Shown here one piece after another: positions 18,476 through 26,331 of a stretch of DNA of 64,000 nt. The notes under the pieces were generated by a model that saw nothing but the letters and a program-made list of their open reading frames with translations, was not told where the DNA came from and ran no database searches. Source of the stretch: G963422445 sp963422445 (GTDB lineage: Bacteria > Pseudomonadota > Alphaproteobacteria > Thalassobaculales > Thalassobaculaceae); the NCBI GenBank assembly GCA_963422445.2, contig OY729512.2:1736001-1800000 (forward strand), read 5' to 3'. Each line of letters opens with the position of its first letter. The first letter of the stretch is position 1. The position numbers were made by a program, and so were the translations under genes.

Positions 18476-19577
18476 TGGATTGATTTCAACGTTTGGACAT
18501 CTCTTTTCTTGCGGCAATGATGGTATCGGGATTGGCGGTCCAGACGAAGGGCTTGGCTTCGGTGGTGGTGTGTTTGTCGATGAAGCGGCGGATGGCGTCC
18601 TGGAAGTCGCGTCCGGAGCAGCAGACGCCGTATTTGAGACGGCGTCGTGCCCGCTTGGCGAAGACGCCTTCGAGCGCGTTCAGCCACGCGCTCGAGGTGG
18701 GGGTGACGCGGAAGGTCCAGCGCGGATGGCGTGCGAGCCAGACCTGGACGTCCTTGTGTTTGTGAGTGGCGTCGTTGTCGAGGATGGCATGGACCGGGAT
18801 GCCGGCGGGTATCGTGTGCGCGATGCGGTTGCGGCATCTCGGGAACTCCTGGTGGCGATGCCGACTGGCGTGCTGCCCTGACCGTGCCGTAGAGCACGGT
18901 CAGGGCGGCAAACAGCGTCGTCGTGCCGTTGCGCTTGTAATCATGTGTCATGGTGGCGCCGCGGCCTTTCTTCATCGGCAGGCCGGGCTGTGTGCGGTCG
19001 CGGGCCTGACTGTGCGACCTGTCATCGATCGACAGCACGACCGCGTGAGCCGGCGGCGCAACGGAGAGGCCGACGATGTCGGTCAGCGTCTCGTCGAAAG
19101 CGGGATCGTTCGAAAGCTTGAACTGCCGCCAGCGATATGGCATCAGGCCATGCGCCTGCCAGACCGCCCATACCCTCGAAGCGGCAACCCCCACAGCCTT
19201 TGCCATCGCCCGCAGCGTCCAGTGGGTCGCCGCGTGAGGCGGCGGGGTGTGGGTCAACCCGACGATCTTCACCACCGTCTCAGTAGCCAGAGGCGTCTTG
19301 CCCGGCGGACGCGTCTTGTCCCGCAGAAGTCCATCCACACCTTCGTCCATAGAAGCGGTCCTGCCAGCGCCAGACACTGTTCTTCGCCTTGCCGGTCTCT
19401 CTCATGATGGCCATCGTGCCGAGCCCATCGTCGCTCAGAAGAACGATGCGCGCCCGCCAGACGTGCTTCTGCGGGCTCTTCGGGTCCGGGACAACCGTTT
19501 CAAAGCGATGCCGGTCGCCCGAAGTGAGCGTGAATGAAACACCAGGGCGCATCTTGCAAACCTCCGTGATCGACAAA
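18476..19577 (-). pseudogene. IS630-family transposase relic
   Basis: Read from 19577: RPGVSFTLTSGDRHRFETVV ... ARIVLLSDDGLGTMAIMRETGKAKNSVWRWQDRF (HTH), a frameshift near 19330, then ETVVKIVGLTHTPPPHAATHWTLRAMAKAVGVAASRVWAVWQAHGL, then VVLSIDDRSHSQARDRTQPG (first Asp) and HDYKRNGTTTLFAALTVLYGTV. A second frameshift near 18890 destroys the rest (the other frames still spell DNYATHK-like and HFTPTSGSWL-like blocks). Same family as, but clearly diverged from, the intact IS630 at 19741-20922. Confidence 0.85.
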
Positions 19578-19598
19578 TCAGAAGAACATAATAACGGA

Positions 19599-19709
19599 AC
19601 CGCTTATGCACATGGCTCCGGTGGCACACGATGTTGCCCCCGATGTCGACCATTCCCGGCACGCCAAACGCTACATGTGCGTTTCACCGGAGCCATGTGC
19701 ATAAGCGGT
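19599..19709. mobile_element. MITE of the IS1595-type family, copy 1
   Basis: A 111-bp non-coding element. The ends ACCGCTTATGCACATGGCTC and its exact complement are the same terminal repeats as the autonomous elements at 12065-14579 and 22310-23354. It is flanked by a perfect 8-bp duplication ATAACGGA (19591-19598 and 19710-19717). The interior is too short to code. Confidence 0.92.
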
Positions 19710-19740
19710 ATAACGGATATACTTGTAACGATCTATCCAC

Positions 19741-20922
19741 TAGTGTTCTGCTCCATAGGTTCGTACTATTGTGTTGTTGATGGAAGCAAGGAGGTTCATT
19801 CCGTGTCGAGAACAGCGGTGGACATTACCCTGACAGATGAGGAGCGCAAGGAGCTGGGTCGGCTGAGCCGGAGCCGCAAGTCGTGGCAGGCCTTGGCGCT
19901 GAGGTCACGGATCGTGCTGGCGGCGGCGGACGGGCTGTCCAACAAGGAAATCGTGGCCTTGTTGGAGGTCACGGAGTTGACTGTCGGCAAGTGGCGCCGC
20001 CGCTTCGCCGAAGACCGCCTCGACGGTCTGCATGACGCGCCGCGTTCGGGTGCGCCCCGGCGCATCGGCGACGATGAGGTTGCCGAGGTCGTTCGCATGA
20101 CGCTGGAGGACACACCGCCCGACGCCACCCACTGGAGCCTGCGCTCGATGGCGCGCGCCACCGGGTATGGCGCCTCGACCATCCATCGCATCTGGCAGGC
20201 CTTTTCCCTGCAGCCGCACCGCAGCGAGACCTTCAAGCTGTCGGCGGACCCGTACTTCGTGGACAAGACGCGCGACATCGTCGGCCTCTACGTGGACCCG
20301 CCGCAGCATGCCATGGTTCTCTGTGTGGACGAGAAGTCCCAGGTTCAGGCCCTCGACCGCACCCAGCCCTTGCTGCCACTGCGGCCGGGCCAGGCCGAGC
20401 GGCGCAGCCATGACGACAAGCGCAACGGCACGACCTCGTTGTTCGCCGCCCTCGACGTCGCCACCGGCGAGGTCATCGGCAAGTGTTTCCGCCGTCACCG
20501 AAGCCGCAAGTTCCGCAAGTTCCTGGACTATATCGAGGCCAACGTGCCCGAGGATCTCGACATCCATATCGTCATCGACAACTACTCGACGCACAAGACG
20601 AAGGAAGTCCGCGCCTGGCTCGCAAAGCGGCCTCGCTGGCATGTCCACGTCACGCCGACCTCGGCGTCGTGGCTCAACCAGGTGGAGCGGTGCTTCTCCG
20701 ATCTGGCGGAGAAGCAGATCCGTCGCGGGGGTCACCGCTCGACCGTCGAGTTGGAGCAGGCGATTACCGCGTATATCGAGGCGGTCAACGAGGACCCCAA
20801 GCCGTTCCGCTGGCACAAGTCCGCCGACGAAATCCTGGCGTCCATCAAGCGCTTCTGCCTGAGAACCCTCGAACTTGCGCCAGCTCAATCATAGCTATGC
20901 GAACTTCAGAATTAGGACACTA
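19741..20922 (+). mobile_element. IS630-family insertion sequence
   Basis: Inverted ends CTAGTGTTCTGCTCC (from 19740) and the complement of CTAGTGTCCTAATTC (to 20923), with TA at both borders (19741-19742, 20921-20922), the target dinucleotide of IS630. It contains one intact transposase gene. Its right end cuts a cytosine-methyltransferase gene after about 43 codons. Confidence 0.85.
19803..20894 (+). CDS. IS630-family transposase
   Basis: 363 aa. The start is GTG 19803, set by AAGGAGG eight bases upstream. N-terminal helix-turn-helix (ADGLSNKEIVALLEVTELTVGKWRRRF), then HWSLRSMARATGYGASTIHRIW, VLCVDEKSQVQALDRTQP (first Asp), DIHIVIDNYSTHKTKEVRAWL (second Asp) and HVTPTSASWLNQVERCFSDL (Glu), the classic DDE layout of IS630. 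The frame is complete and the catalytic residues are visible, so it is probably functional. The open frame upstream to 19389 covers IS ends and the MITE and is not coding. Confidence 0.93.
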   Translation: MSRTAVDITLTDEERKELGRLSRSRKSWQALALRSRIVLAAADGLSNKEIVALLEVTELTVGKWRRRFAEDRLDGLHDAPRSGAPRRIGDDEVAEVVRMTLEDTPPDATHWSLRSMARATGYGASTIHRIWQAFSLQPHRSETFKLSADPYFVDKTRDIVGLYVDPPQHAMVLCVDEKSQVQALDRTQPLLPLRPGQAERRSHDDKRNGTTSLFAALDVATGEVIGKCFRRHRSRKFRKFLDYIEANVPEDLDIHIVIDNYSTHKTKEVRAWLAKRPRWHVHVTPTSASWLNQVERCFSDLAEKQIRRGGHRSTVELEQAITAYIEAVNEDPKPFRWHKSADEILASIKRFCLRTLELAPAQS

Positions 20923-21050
20923 GCGTCGGCGTCGTGGTCCAGTGCGAACGAAATCTCCATGCCGGCGGCCCGAAACCCGCAACTCGCGCCGCCGCAGCCA
21001 GCGAAGAAGTCGTATACCTGAACAGTCGCTGGATCACTATAACGGGTCAC
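20923..21050 (-). pseudogene. Cytosine-C5 DNA methyltransferase, N-terminal stub
   Basis: From GTG 21050 the minus frame reads ...VQVYDFFAGCGGASCGFRAAGME and then FALDHDADA. The F-x-G-x-G motif I and following acidic loop are those of Dcm-type enzymes (a typical start is VYDFFAGCGGTS). The IS630 at 20922 removes everything after about 43 codons, including the catalytic PC motif. Its start overlaps the vsr stop by four bases (GTGA), so the two were translationally coupled. The stub was below the size limit of a usual ORF call. Confidence 0.85.
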
Positions 21051-21640
21051 GTTCGTTCACCGCAATCAGGTACCAAAGCGCTTGCAGCGTACAAGCCAGT
21101 GTCCGACCTATCCAGATCTGGCATCGACAGGGGATGCATCGGCGAATCGAGTCTATCGAGACTCGATGTCGAAGCTCGAGTTTCCATCGCTGTGACCGAC
21201 GACGTGCCCTCTTGCTCGTTTGCAACCCGTCCCCGGTCGATCGCAGCAGCCAGCCTGCGCTCAACTGCCGCTACGCCCCTTGTCTCACACTGCCAGATCG
21301 TCAGAACCTGCCAGCCAAGCTCCCTCAAGGCGGCCTCCTGGCGCGCGTCCCGGACAACGTTGGCCTCGAACTTCGCCGTCCAGAACGCAACCCGTGACTT
21401 GGGAGTGGAGGCGTACCGACAGCCTTCGTGCCGATGCCAGAAGCAGCCATGCACGAAGACGGCAAGACGGTGTTTCGGGAGCACCAGGTCCGGGCATCCG
21501 GGAAGGTCCTTGCGTTGCAGGCGGAAGCGCAAGCCCATCCTATGAGCGATGCGGCGGACCATCAGTTCGGGAGTCGTGTCGCGCCCACGAATCCTCGCCA
21601 TCAGCTCGCTTCTCCGCTTGTTGTCCACGATGTCGGTCAC
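21047..21640 (-). CDS. vsr: Very-short-patch mismatch repair endonuclease
   Basis: Nicks DNA at T:G mismatches produced by deamination of 5-methylcytosine. Starts GTG 21640 (VTDIVDNKRRSELMARI), 197 aa. Vsr hallmarks: MARIRGRDTTPELMVRR, LPGCPDLVLPKHRLAVFVHGCFWHRHEGC (catalytic Asp in PDLV; FVHGCFWHxH zinc/active-site block), FWTAKFEANVVRD and LGWQVLTIWQCE. The tail after about residue 135 is longer than usual. It is coupled on both sides: GTGTGA with the upstream HsdS-like gene, GTGA with the downstream methyltransferase stub. That partner is now destroyed, so the enzyme may have no methylated sites to serve. Confidence 0.93.
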   Translation of the reverse strand: MTDIVDNKRRSELMARIRGRDTTPELMVRRIAHRMGLRFRLQRKDLPGCPDLVLPKHRLAVFVHGCFWHRHEGCRYASTPKSRVAFWTAKFEANVVRDARQEAALRELGWQVLTIWQCETRGVAAVERRLAAAIDRGRVANEQEGTSSVTAMETRASTSSLDRLDSPMHPLSMPDLDRSDTGLYAASALVPDCGERT

Positions 21641-22257
21641 ACGCCGTCTTCCAACAAACAGGACATGAGGGAGGATTCCAGAAGCAAAGCGGTATTCGTG
21701 TCCGTCTGCGCAGTAGTGATTATGCGCATCGCTCGGTTGACGATGCAAGCGAATTGCCGCTGCTTTTCGAGTGGCGGAAGGGGAACAAGTTTATTTTCCA
21801 TAAATGACTTGGGAACGCGCTGTTGACCCGCTGTGCCAGAGAAGCTCCTTTTGGCTTCTTCTCTGAATTCTGCTCGACGAACAAAATGGTAGATGTACTC
21901 ACTCAGAATCCGGTCGCTTGGTCGAAGAACATAAAACTCCGTCGAGCCGCGGCCGATACCGTTGGTCAGATTTCTGGCCAGGGCAATCTTGCCGTTTTCC
22001 ATGCAGGGTGTGATCTTCGCAAACAGGATATCGCCTTCCTCAAATGACGTGTAACCCTTTAAGACTTCCGCGAGAGATAGCTCCTTGAGAGCCGTGATCA
22101 CCCCCAACCGCTCGTCCACCGCAACCATCGGAACAAAGCTTACAACTATGTCTCCCGAATACTCGGCCTTTCCGGCACGTGGATTAACAGCGCAGACCTC
22201 ACCGAGATGCCCGACCTCCCACCCCATCGGGTTGGTCGCGGGGGTGACCGGGATCAA
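21637..22257 (-). pseudogene. HsdS-like specificity subunit, 5'-truncated
   Basis: About 206 aa that read as one target-recognition domain plus spacer helix of a type I S subunit: PMGWEVGHLGEVCAVNP, FVPMVAVDERLG, YTSFEEGDILFAKITPCMENGKIA, GIGRGSTEFYVLRP, GTAGQQRVPKSFMENKLVPLPPLEKQRQFA. A full S subunit has two such halves; the front is missing, and the frame begins (TTG) exactly where an IS-end remnant starts at 22258, so truncation is likely. A natural half-S protein is an alternative. It overlaps the vsr start (GTGTGA). No HsdM lies nearby. Confidence 0.75.
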
Positions 22258-22309
22258 CCGACCGATCCGGGCTCACCGGACCCTGGGGGCAGGAATTTTG
22301 CAAGAGGTT
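22258..22309 (+). repeat. Right-end remnant of the IS1182-like element
   Basis: 52 bp (ACCGACCGATCCGGGCTCAC ... GGAATTTTGCAAGAGGTT) matching 46099-46152, the right terminus of the element at 44708-46153, with one mismatch. It abuts the truncated HsdS frame on the left and the IS1595 copy 2 on the right, so it is the scar of an insertion most of which has gone. Confidence 0.8.
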
Positions 22310-23354
22310 CCCGCTTATGCACATGGCTCCGGTTGCGAGAGTTTGCCACCAGATGTTGAGGTTAGGGCGGGGGAGCGGGTAGAATGTTCCCGATACGTTC
22401 CTGCCGACGGAGCCCCCACATGAAACAGCTCCCCGACAGCCTCCTCGCCGTCCAGCACATGGTCCCGGCCGATGACGCCTGCGCCGCCTGGCTGATCGAA
22501 ATGCGCTGGCCGGACGGCTTCGTCTGTCCCAGGTGCGGCCATGAAAAGGGATGGGTGCTGCGCAGAAAAGCACACACCTTCGCGTGCACTGGCTGCCGCC
22601 GGCAGACTTCGGTGACGGCCGGGACGATCCTGCACGCCAGCAAGCTGCCGCTCACCGTCTGGTTCTGGGCCGCCGACCTGATGGCGACCCACTCCAACGG
22701 CATCTCTGCCCTGCAGCTCCGGAAACAGCTCGCTATCGGCTCTTATCGCAGCGCCTGGCTGCTCGCCCACAAGCTGCGCGCCAGCATGGTCGAGCCCGAG
22801 CGCAACCCGTTGTCGGGCCTGGTGGACATCGACGAGGCCAGCCGTCCATTCCGGACCAAAGATGATCCTCCCACCGGAGGGCAAGGACGCAGCCACGACG
22901 GCAAGATGCTCATCGTCGGCGCCATCGAACTCGGGGACGGAAACATCCCGGGCCGCCTGAGGCTAGCCGACATCTCCTCCTACGGCGCCGCCGACCTCGG
23001 ACACTTCGTCGAAACCGCCACCGATCCCGACGCCATCGCGAAAACCGACGGCTGGTCCGGCGACGCTGCGGTCCCCGCCGATCGCCACAATGTCCATGTC
23101 GTCGGGAAGACCGCCGCTCACCTCGTCCTGCCGTGGATCCACCAAGTCTTCTCCAACCTCAAAGGATGGGCGCGAGGCGTCGACCACGGGCTGCGCCGCA
23201 AGCATCTGCAAGCCGATCTCGATGAGGTCGTCTTTCGCTTCAACCGCCGCAAAACCCGCCACGATGCTTTCCGCTCGCTCTTCCGCCTCGCCACCAATGC
23301 ACAACCCCTTACCTACAGCATGTTGATCGAACCGGAACCATCTGCATAAGCGGT
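22310..23354 (+). mobile_element. IS1595-type element (second family), copy 2, complete
   Basis: 1045 bp. Left end CCCGCTTATGCACATGGCTC (first base C where other copies have A) and right end CATCTGCATAAGCGGT. No target duplication is visible (AAGAGGTT left, ATAATTGT right), which suggests that a neighbouring deletion or recombination replaced the left flank. It preserves the uninterrupted site that was hit by the nested IS in copy 1. Confidence 0.85.
22420..23349 (+). CDS. IS1595-family transposase, copy 2
   Basis: 309 aa from ATG 22420. Zinc ribbon at residues about 35-60 (CPRCGHEKGW ... CTGCRRQTSV), HTH-like LQLRKQLAIGSYRSAWLLAHKLRASM, then the ISXO2-like DDE domain: VDIDEASRPF (first Asp), GWSGDAAVPADRHNVHVVG (second Asp/His) and QVFSNLKGWARGVDHGLRRKHLQADLDEVVFRFNRR (third block). 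It is intact, so it could also mobilise the two MITEs, which share its terminal repeats. Its last residues are encoded within the right inverted repeat. Confidence 0.92.
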   Translation: MKQLPDSLLAVQHMVPADDACAAWLIEMRWPDGFVCPRCGHEKGWVLRRKAHTFACTGCRRQTSVTAGTILHASKLPLTVWFWAADLMATHSNGISALQLRKQLAIGSYRSAWLLAHKLRASMVEPERNPLSGLVDIDEASRPFRTKDDPPTGGQGRSHDGKMLIVGAIELGDGNIPGRLRLADISSYGAADLGHFVETATDPDAIAKTDGWSGDAAVPADRHNVHVVGKTAAHLVLPWIHQVFSNLKGWARGVDHGLRRKHLQADLDEVVFRFNRRKTRHDAFRSLFRLATNAQPLTYSMLIEPEPSA

Positions 23355-23632
23355 ATAATTGTCTTATAAGTTGGAGATAAGCAATGACTAACAAGGCATC
23401 CGGCTAGCACAAACATTCCCCGATGTGATCCTGGACAGATCGACAACGGATCGGCGCAACTGATGGGGATCGAGTTGAAAGATTGGTATCTGTTAGCGAA
23501 GGAGAAAGAGCCTACTTTTTGATTCACCGTCACCGAAAGAGCGTCAACCCATGTGACCCTCTTGTAGTTGTTCCATGGGTTCTTTCAAACATTCTTACCG
23601 GATCTCCTATGTTGCACAGACTATTTGAAGAA
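23355..23632. other. Non-coding interval between IS1595 copy 2 and MITE 2
   Basis: 278 bp of lower GC than its surroundings. I see no open frame with domain character, no RNA gene and no clear hairpin terminator. It may be foreign filler left from mobile-element rearrangement. Confidence 0.5.
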
Positions 23633-23742
23633 CCGCTTATGCACGTGGCTCCGGTGCAACGCACATGTAGCGTTTGGCGTGCCGGGAATAGTCGACATCG
23701 GGGGCAACATCGTGTGCCACCGGAGCCACGTGCATAAGCGGT
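23633..23742. mobile_element. MITE of the IS1595-type family, copy 2
   Basis: 110 bp with terminal repeats ACCGCTTATGCACGTGGCTC / complement. Its interior is the reverse complement of MITE copy 1 at about 95% identity. The flanks (TTTGAAGA, ATGGATGA) do not form a clean duplication. Confidence 0.88.
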
Positions 23743-23839
23743 ATGGATGATTACGTCTGTGAACGCATATCCGAACCAGTGTCCGCGTCCCGGTAGAGCG
23801 ATGGGTGGGTTTTTTCAGAAAGAACGCAAGGGATTGAGA

Positions 23840-24136
23840 ATGACCAAACAATCCAAACCCAAGACCGTCGAGGTTGCTCCGTCCGATAACCAGCCGACCA
23901 AGCCCGAGTTGGAGCAGGAATTGACACCTCTCGACATTCCGGGACGCACTGTGGATCAGCGCATGAAGAATCTGGCAAGGGCGTTGTTCCAGCCGGTCAA
24001 GCTACGCAGGGTCAGTCGTCGGGGGAAGCGGCGGCGAGTCGGAGTCCGAAACGCAACAGGGGTCGTGACAGGTGAAGTCCTCCAATGGGGAATAGTGTAT
24101 CGGGGTGGCTGGCTTCTCCCCCCCCTCCCGAACTGA
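23840..24136 (+). CDS. Small hypothetical protein, C-terminus altered by the dispersed repeat
   Basis: ATG 23840 after AAGGGATTGAG. The first ~70 residues (MTKQSKPKTVEV ... QPTKPELEQELTPLDIPG ... LARALFQPVKLRR) are charged and resemble the 59-aa transposon passenger protein at 2506-2685 in the QPTKPELE/QPSKAELE and xxPVK(L)/RPVRM segments. From about codon 67 the reading frame runs into the dispersed 65-bp repeat (24039-24103), so the present C-terminus (VRNATGVVTGEV ...) is probably not native. No function can be assigned. It lies 98 bp from MITE 2. Confidence 0.55.
   Translation: MTKQSKPKTVEVAPSDNQPTKPELEQELTPLDIPGRTVDQRMKNLARALFQPVKLRRVSRRGKRRRVGVRNATGVVTGEVLQWGIVYRGGWLLPPLPN
24039..24103 (+). 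repeat. Dispersed ~65-bp repeat, copy 2
   Basis: Matches the reverse complement of 2292-2360 and the plus strand of 38445-38514; shared blocks include GGAGTCCGAAACGCAACAG and CCAATGGGGAATA. It overlaps the 3' part of the small gene at 23840. Confidence 0.75.
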
Positions 24137-24485
24137 TTTTTTTCGGAGATGGTTTCGCGCCTCAAGCGGCTGGCTTTGATTGGATCCCGGGTGCCGGTCG
24201 TGCTGTTATGGCCGCTCACAGGCGCCCGCAGGAGAGGCGTCACGGCCGTCTCTGGTGACGGAGAGCAAACCCTGAAACGATGCTGTGCGCCGCGTGTCCG
24301 GCGGCGGTGCCAGACCTGTCCCTGGGGTAGCGGCCCACGGAGCGTGCAAATCCGGCACGCGTCGGCATCGCACGCTCCGATGGCGGTCCTGCGGCCGAGA
24401 CAAGGTCTCATCCGGTCATGACACAGGAGCAGGCAGGCCCGGCAGCACTCACCGTGTCAGCAACACTCCGATACCCCGAAGCGCG
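24137..24485. other. Non-coding interval
   Basis: About 350 bp, GC-rich. No frame with recognisable protein character and no RNA gene seen. A run of T follows the small gene at 24142-24148 without a convincing stem. Confidence 0.5.
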
Positions 24486-25340
24486 TCACCGAACACGGCC
24501 GCTGGCGTCCGGTAGCCCGGAACTCGGCGGCCGGGTCTTGAGCTGATACTCGACATCATGCACCGCCAACGCCGCAACGGTGCGGCAATCGGTCGTTTTG
24601 TCAAAGTACTGCCGAACCAGGCCATTCGTATGCTCGTTCAGGCCGCGGTCCCGGGAATGGTAAGGCGTAGCGAAGAAAAATCCCGCTGACAGGTCTTCGG
24701 AGAGGGCCTGATGGCCGGCAAATACCTTGCCGTTATCTGCCGTCAGCGTGTGCACCAGCGGCGCAAACGACGTCAGACACCACCGCACCCCGGTGCCGGG
24801 ATCCGATGATCGTATCGACCTCCCGGTCGCCAATCCGGGTCGTCTCGTCGACCACCGCAGGGCGCTCGCGGATATCGACCCGGTTCGGGATCAGGCCGCG
24901 TCCGGTCGCCGTGCGACCGTGGCGGTTGTATGTCTTGCCACGTTGCCGGAGAGCGTGGCACAAGGTCCCGCCAGCCGCCCGACCCGCCCGGATGTGACGG
25001 TCGATCCAGGTCGCGCTGACGGACAGCAGGCCCTCAAGCCGGAGACGGCCGGATATCTGCTCCGGACCCCAACGCAGGGCCAGCGTCTCCTCGACCAGGG
25101 CCCAGGCCGCCGCGGTCATCTTGCGCGGCACGGACGAGGCCACATGACGGCGCTCTTTCGCCAGGCGATGCGCCTGCTTCATCCGGTATCCCCGCCGACC
25201 GGTATTCCGCTTCACCTCCCGGCTGATCGTCGAGACATGGCAACCAGGTGCCCGGGCGATCGACCGCAGCGCATCACCCCTTTCAGGAAGTGTCTCGATC
25301 CGGCATCGTTGCTCGAAGGTCAGGTGATGGTGGCCTGAGG
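24486..25340 (-). pseudogene. IS30-family transposase relic
   Basis: Read from about 25340: HHHLTFEQRCRIETLPERGDALRSIARAPGCHVSTISREVKRN is the IS30 N-terminal HTH. RRHVASSVPRKMT, LRWGPEQISGRLRLEG, RIGDREVDTIIGSRHRG (first Asp block) follow. After a frameshift near 24780 come LTADNGKVFAGHQALSEDL (second Asp, DNG) and YHSRDRGLNEHTNGLVRQYF (catalytic Glu, normally RG.NEN.NGL.R). No ATG/GTG start is visible before the HTH. Inactive because of the frameshift, unless that is a sequencing error. Confidence 0.87.
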
Positions 25341-25643
25341 GCAGGATATCTCTCCCTGGTGTCTACTTTGAAGAGTATCACCATCACTTGACCGCCAATA
25401 ACATACTGCGGACGCAGGATCTTAAACCTCGATCAGACGTGTCGCGTTTCAAACTTAAATGGGCGCGTCGAAAGACTGTAATGATGGTTGTTCCGGCCGT
25501 GCATGATCCCCGGAGTTACCATCCCGACACTGCGACGAGGTCGGTGTCCGATTCGGGTCCGTTTGGCGGGTTCCGTAATCGATGCTGGGCGTGGTGATGA
25601 CCGGATTGACGGGAAGAGAGCGTCTGCATTTTCTGGAGGCAAA

Positions 25644-26031
25644 ATGGCAGAACATGGAACATTTTACTGGAACGAATATCTGGCCAACGATGTTGTTGCC
25701 GTCAGGACGTTCTATAATCGACATGCTGGGCTGGGATGCGGAAGACATGGAGATGCCCGAAGGCGGAATCTACACGGTTTTCAGGGCCGCCGGCCAGCCC
25801 GCGGCCGGCCTGATGGACATTCGTGCGTCGCAGGCGCCCGAAGGAACACCGTCGCATTGGTTCAGTTACGTGGCCGTAGGCGATGTGGATGCGAGTTGCA
25901 AGGCTGCCGAGGCTGCGGGCGGTGTGGTCATGATGGCACCGTTCGACATCCCCGGCGTCGGCCGTATCGCAGTGATCCGGGACACCGATAACGGATGTGT
26001 CGGCACCATGACCCCGGAAACCGGCAGTTGA
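25644..26031 (+). pseudogene. VOC-superfamily (glyoxalase-like) protein with one frameshift
   Basis: The first frame from ATG 25644 reads MAEHGTFYWNEYLANDVVAVRTFYN, a typical start of a VOC domain. Near 25716-25720 one extra base moves the protein into the frame MLGWDAEDMEMPEGG ... YTVFRAAGQPAAGLMDIR ... VAVGDVDASCKAAEAAGGVVMMAPFDIPGVGRIAVIRDTDNGCVG, the second half of the same fold. Repaired, it would be about 128 aa, the usual length. It precedes the LLM monooxygenase by 300 bp on the same strand. A sequencing error is a real alternative to genuine inactivation. Substrate unknown. Confidence 0.75.
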
Positions 26032-26124
26032 TAGCGTCTCGCGACCCGGATTGACCGCGCTACTCCACCATGTCGCCACGCTGACGGACATCGAAACGTC
26101 ATTGAAAATAAACAGTTGTGCTAT

Positions 26125-26139
26125 GATACGGACCGTATC
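26125..26139. promoter_or_regulatory. Palindrome overlapping a putative -10 upstream of the catabolic operon
   Basis: GATACGGACCGTATC is a perfect 7-1-7 inverted repeat that overlaps a -10-like TATGAT (26123-26128) with TTGA-containing sequence 16-17 bases before it. It lies about 190 bp before the monooxygenase start. It looks like a repressor operator on the promoter. No regulator gene is adjacent, so the binding protein is unknown. Confidence 0.4.
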
Positions 26140-26331
26140 CCCGGAATCCGGCGGCAGATCCGGGGATCGCCACTGCGCGCTGCCGGGCAGCGGTCTTGCA
26201 GCAAGGCAGAGGGGTTTCATCGCTCCTCTGTAAACTCGCCTCGAACCATCGACAGCCTGCCGGCGGTGGTCTAGGTTTTCCGCAGTCGTGCCTCGCCGGC
26301 ATCGTTGTCGCAGAGTTTGGAGGATGTCGTT

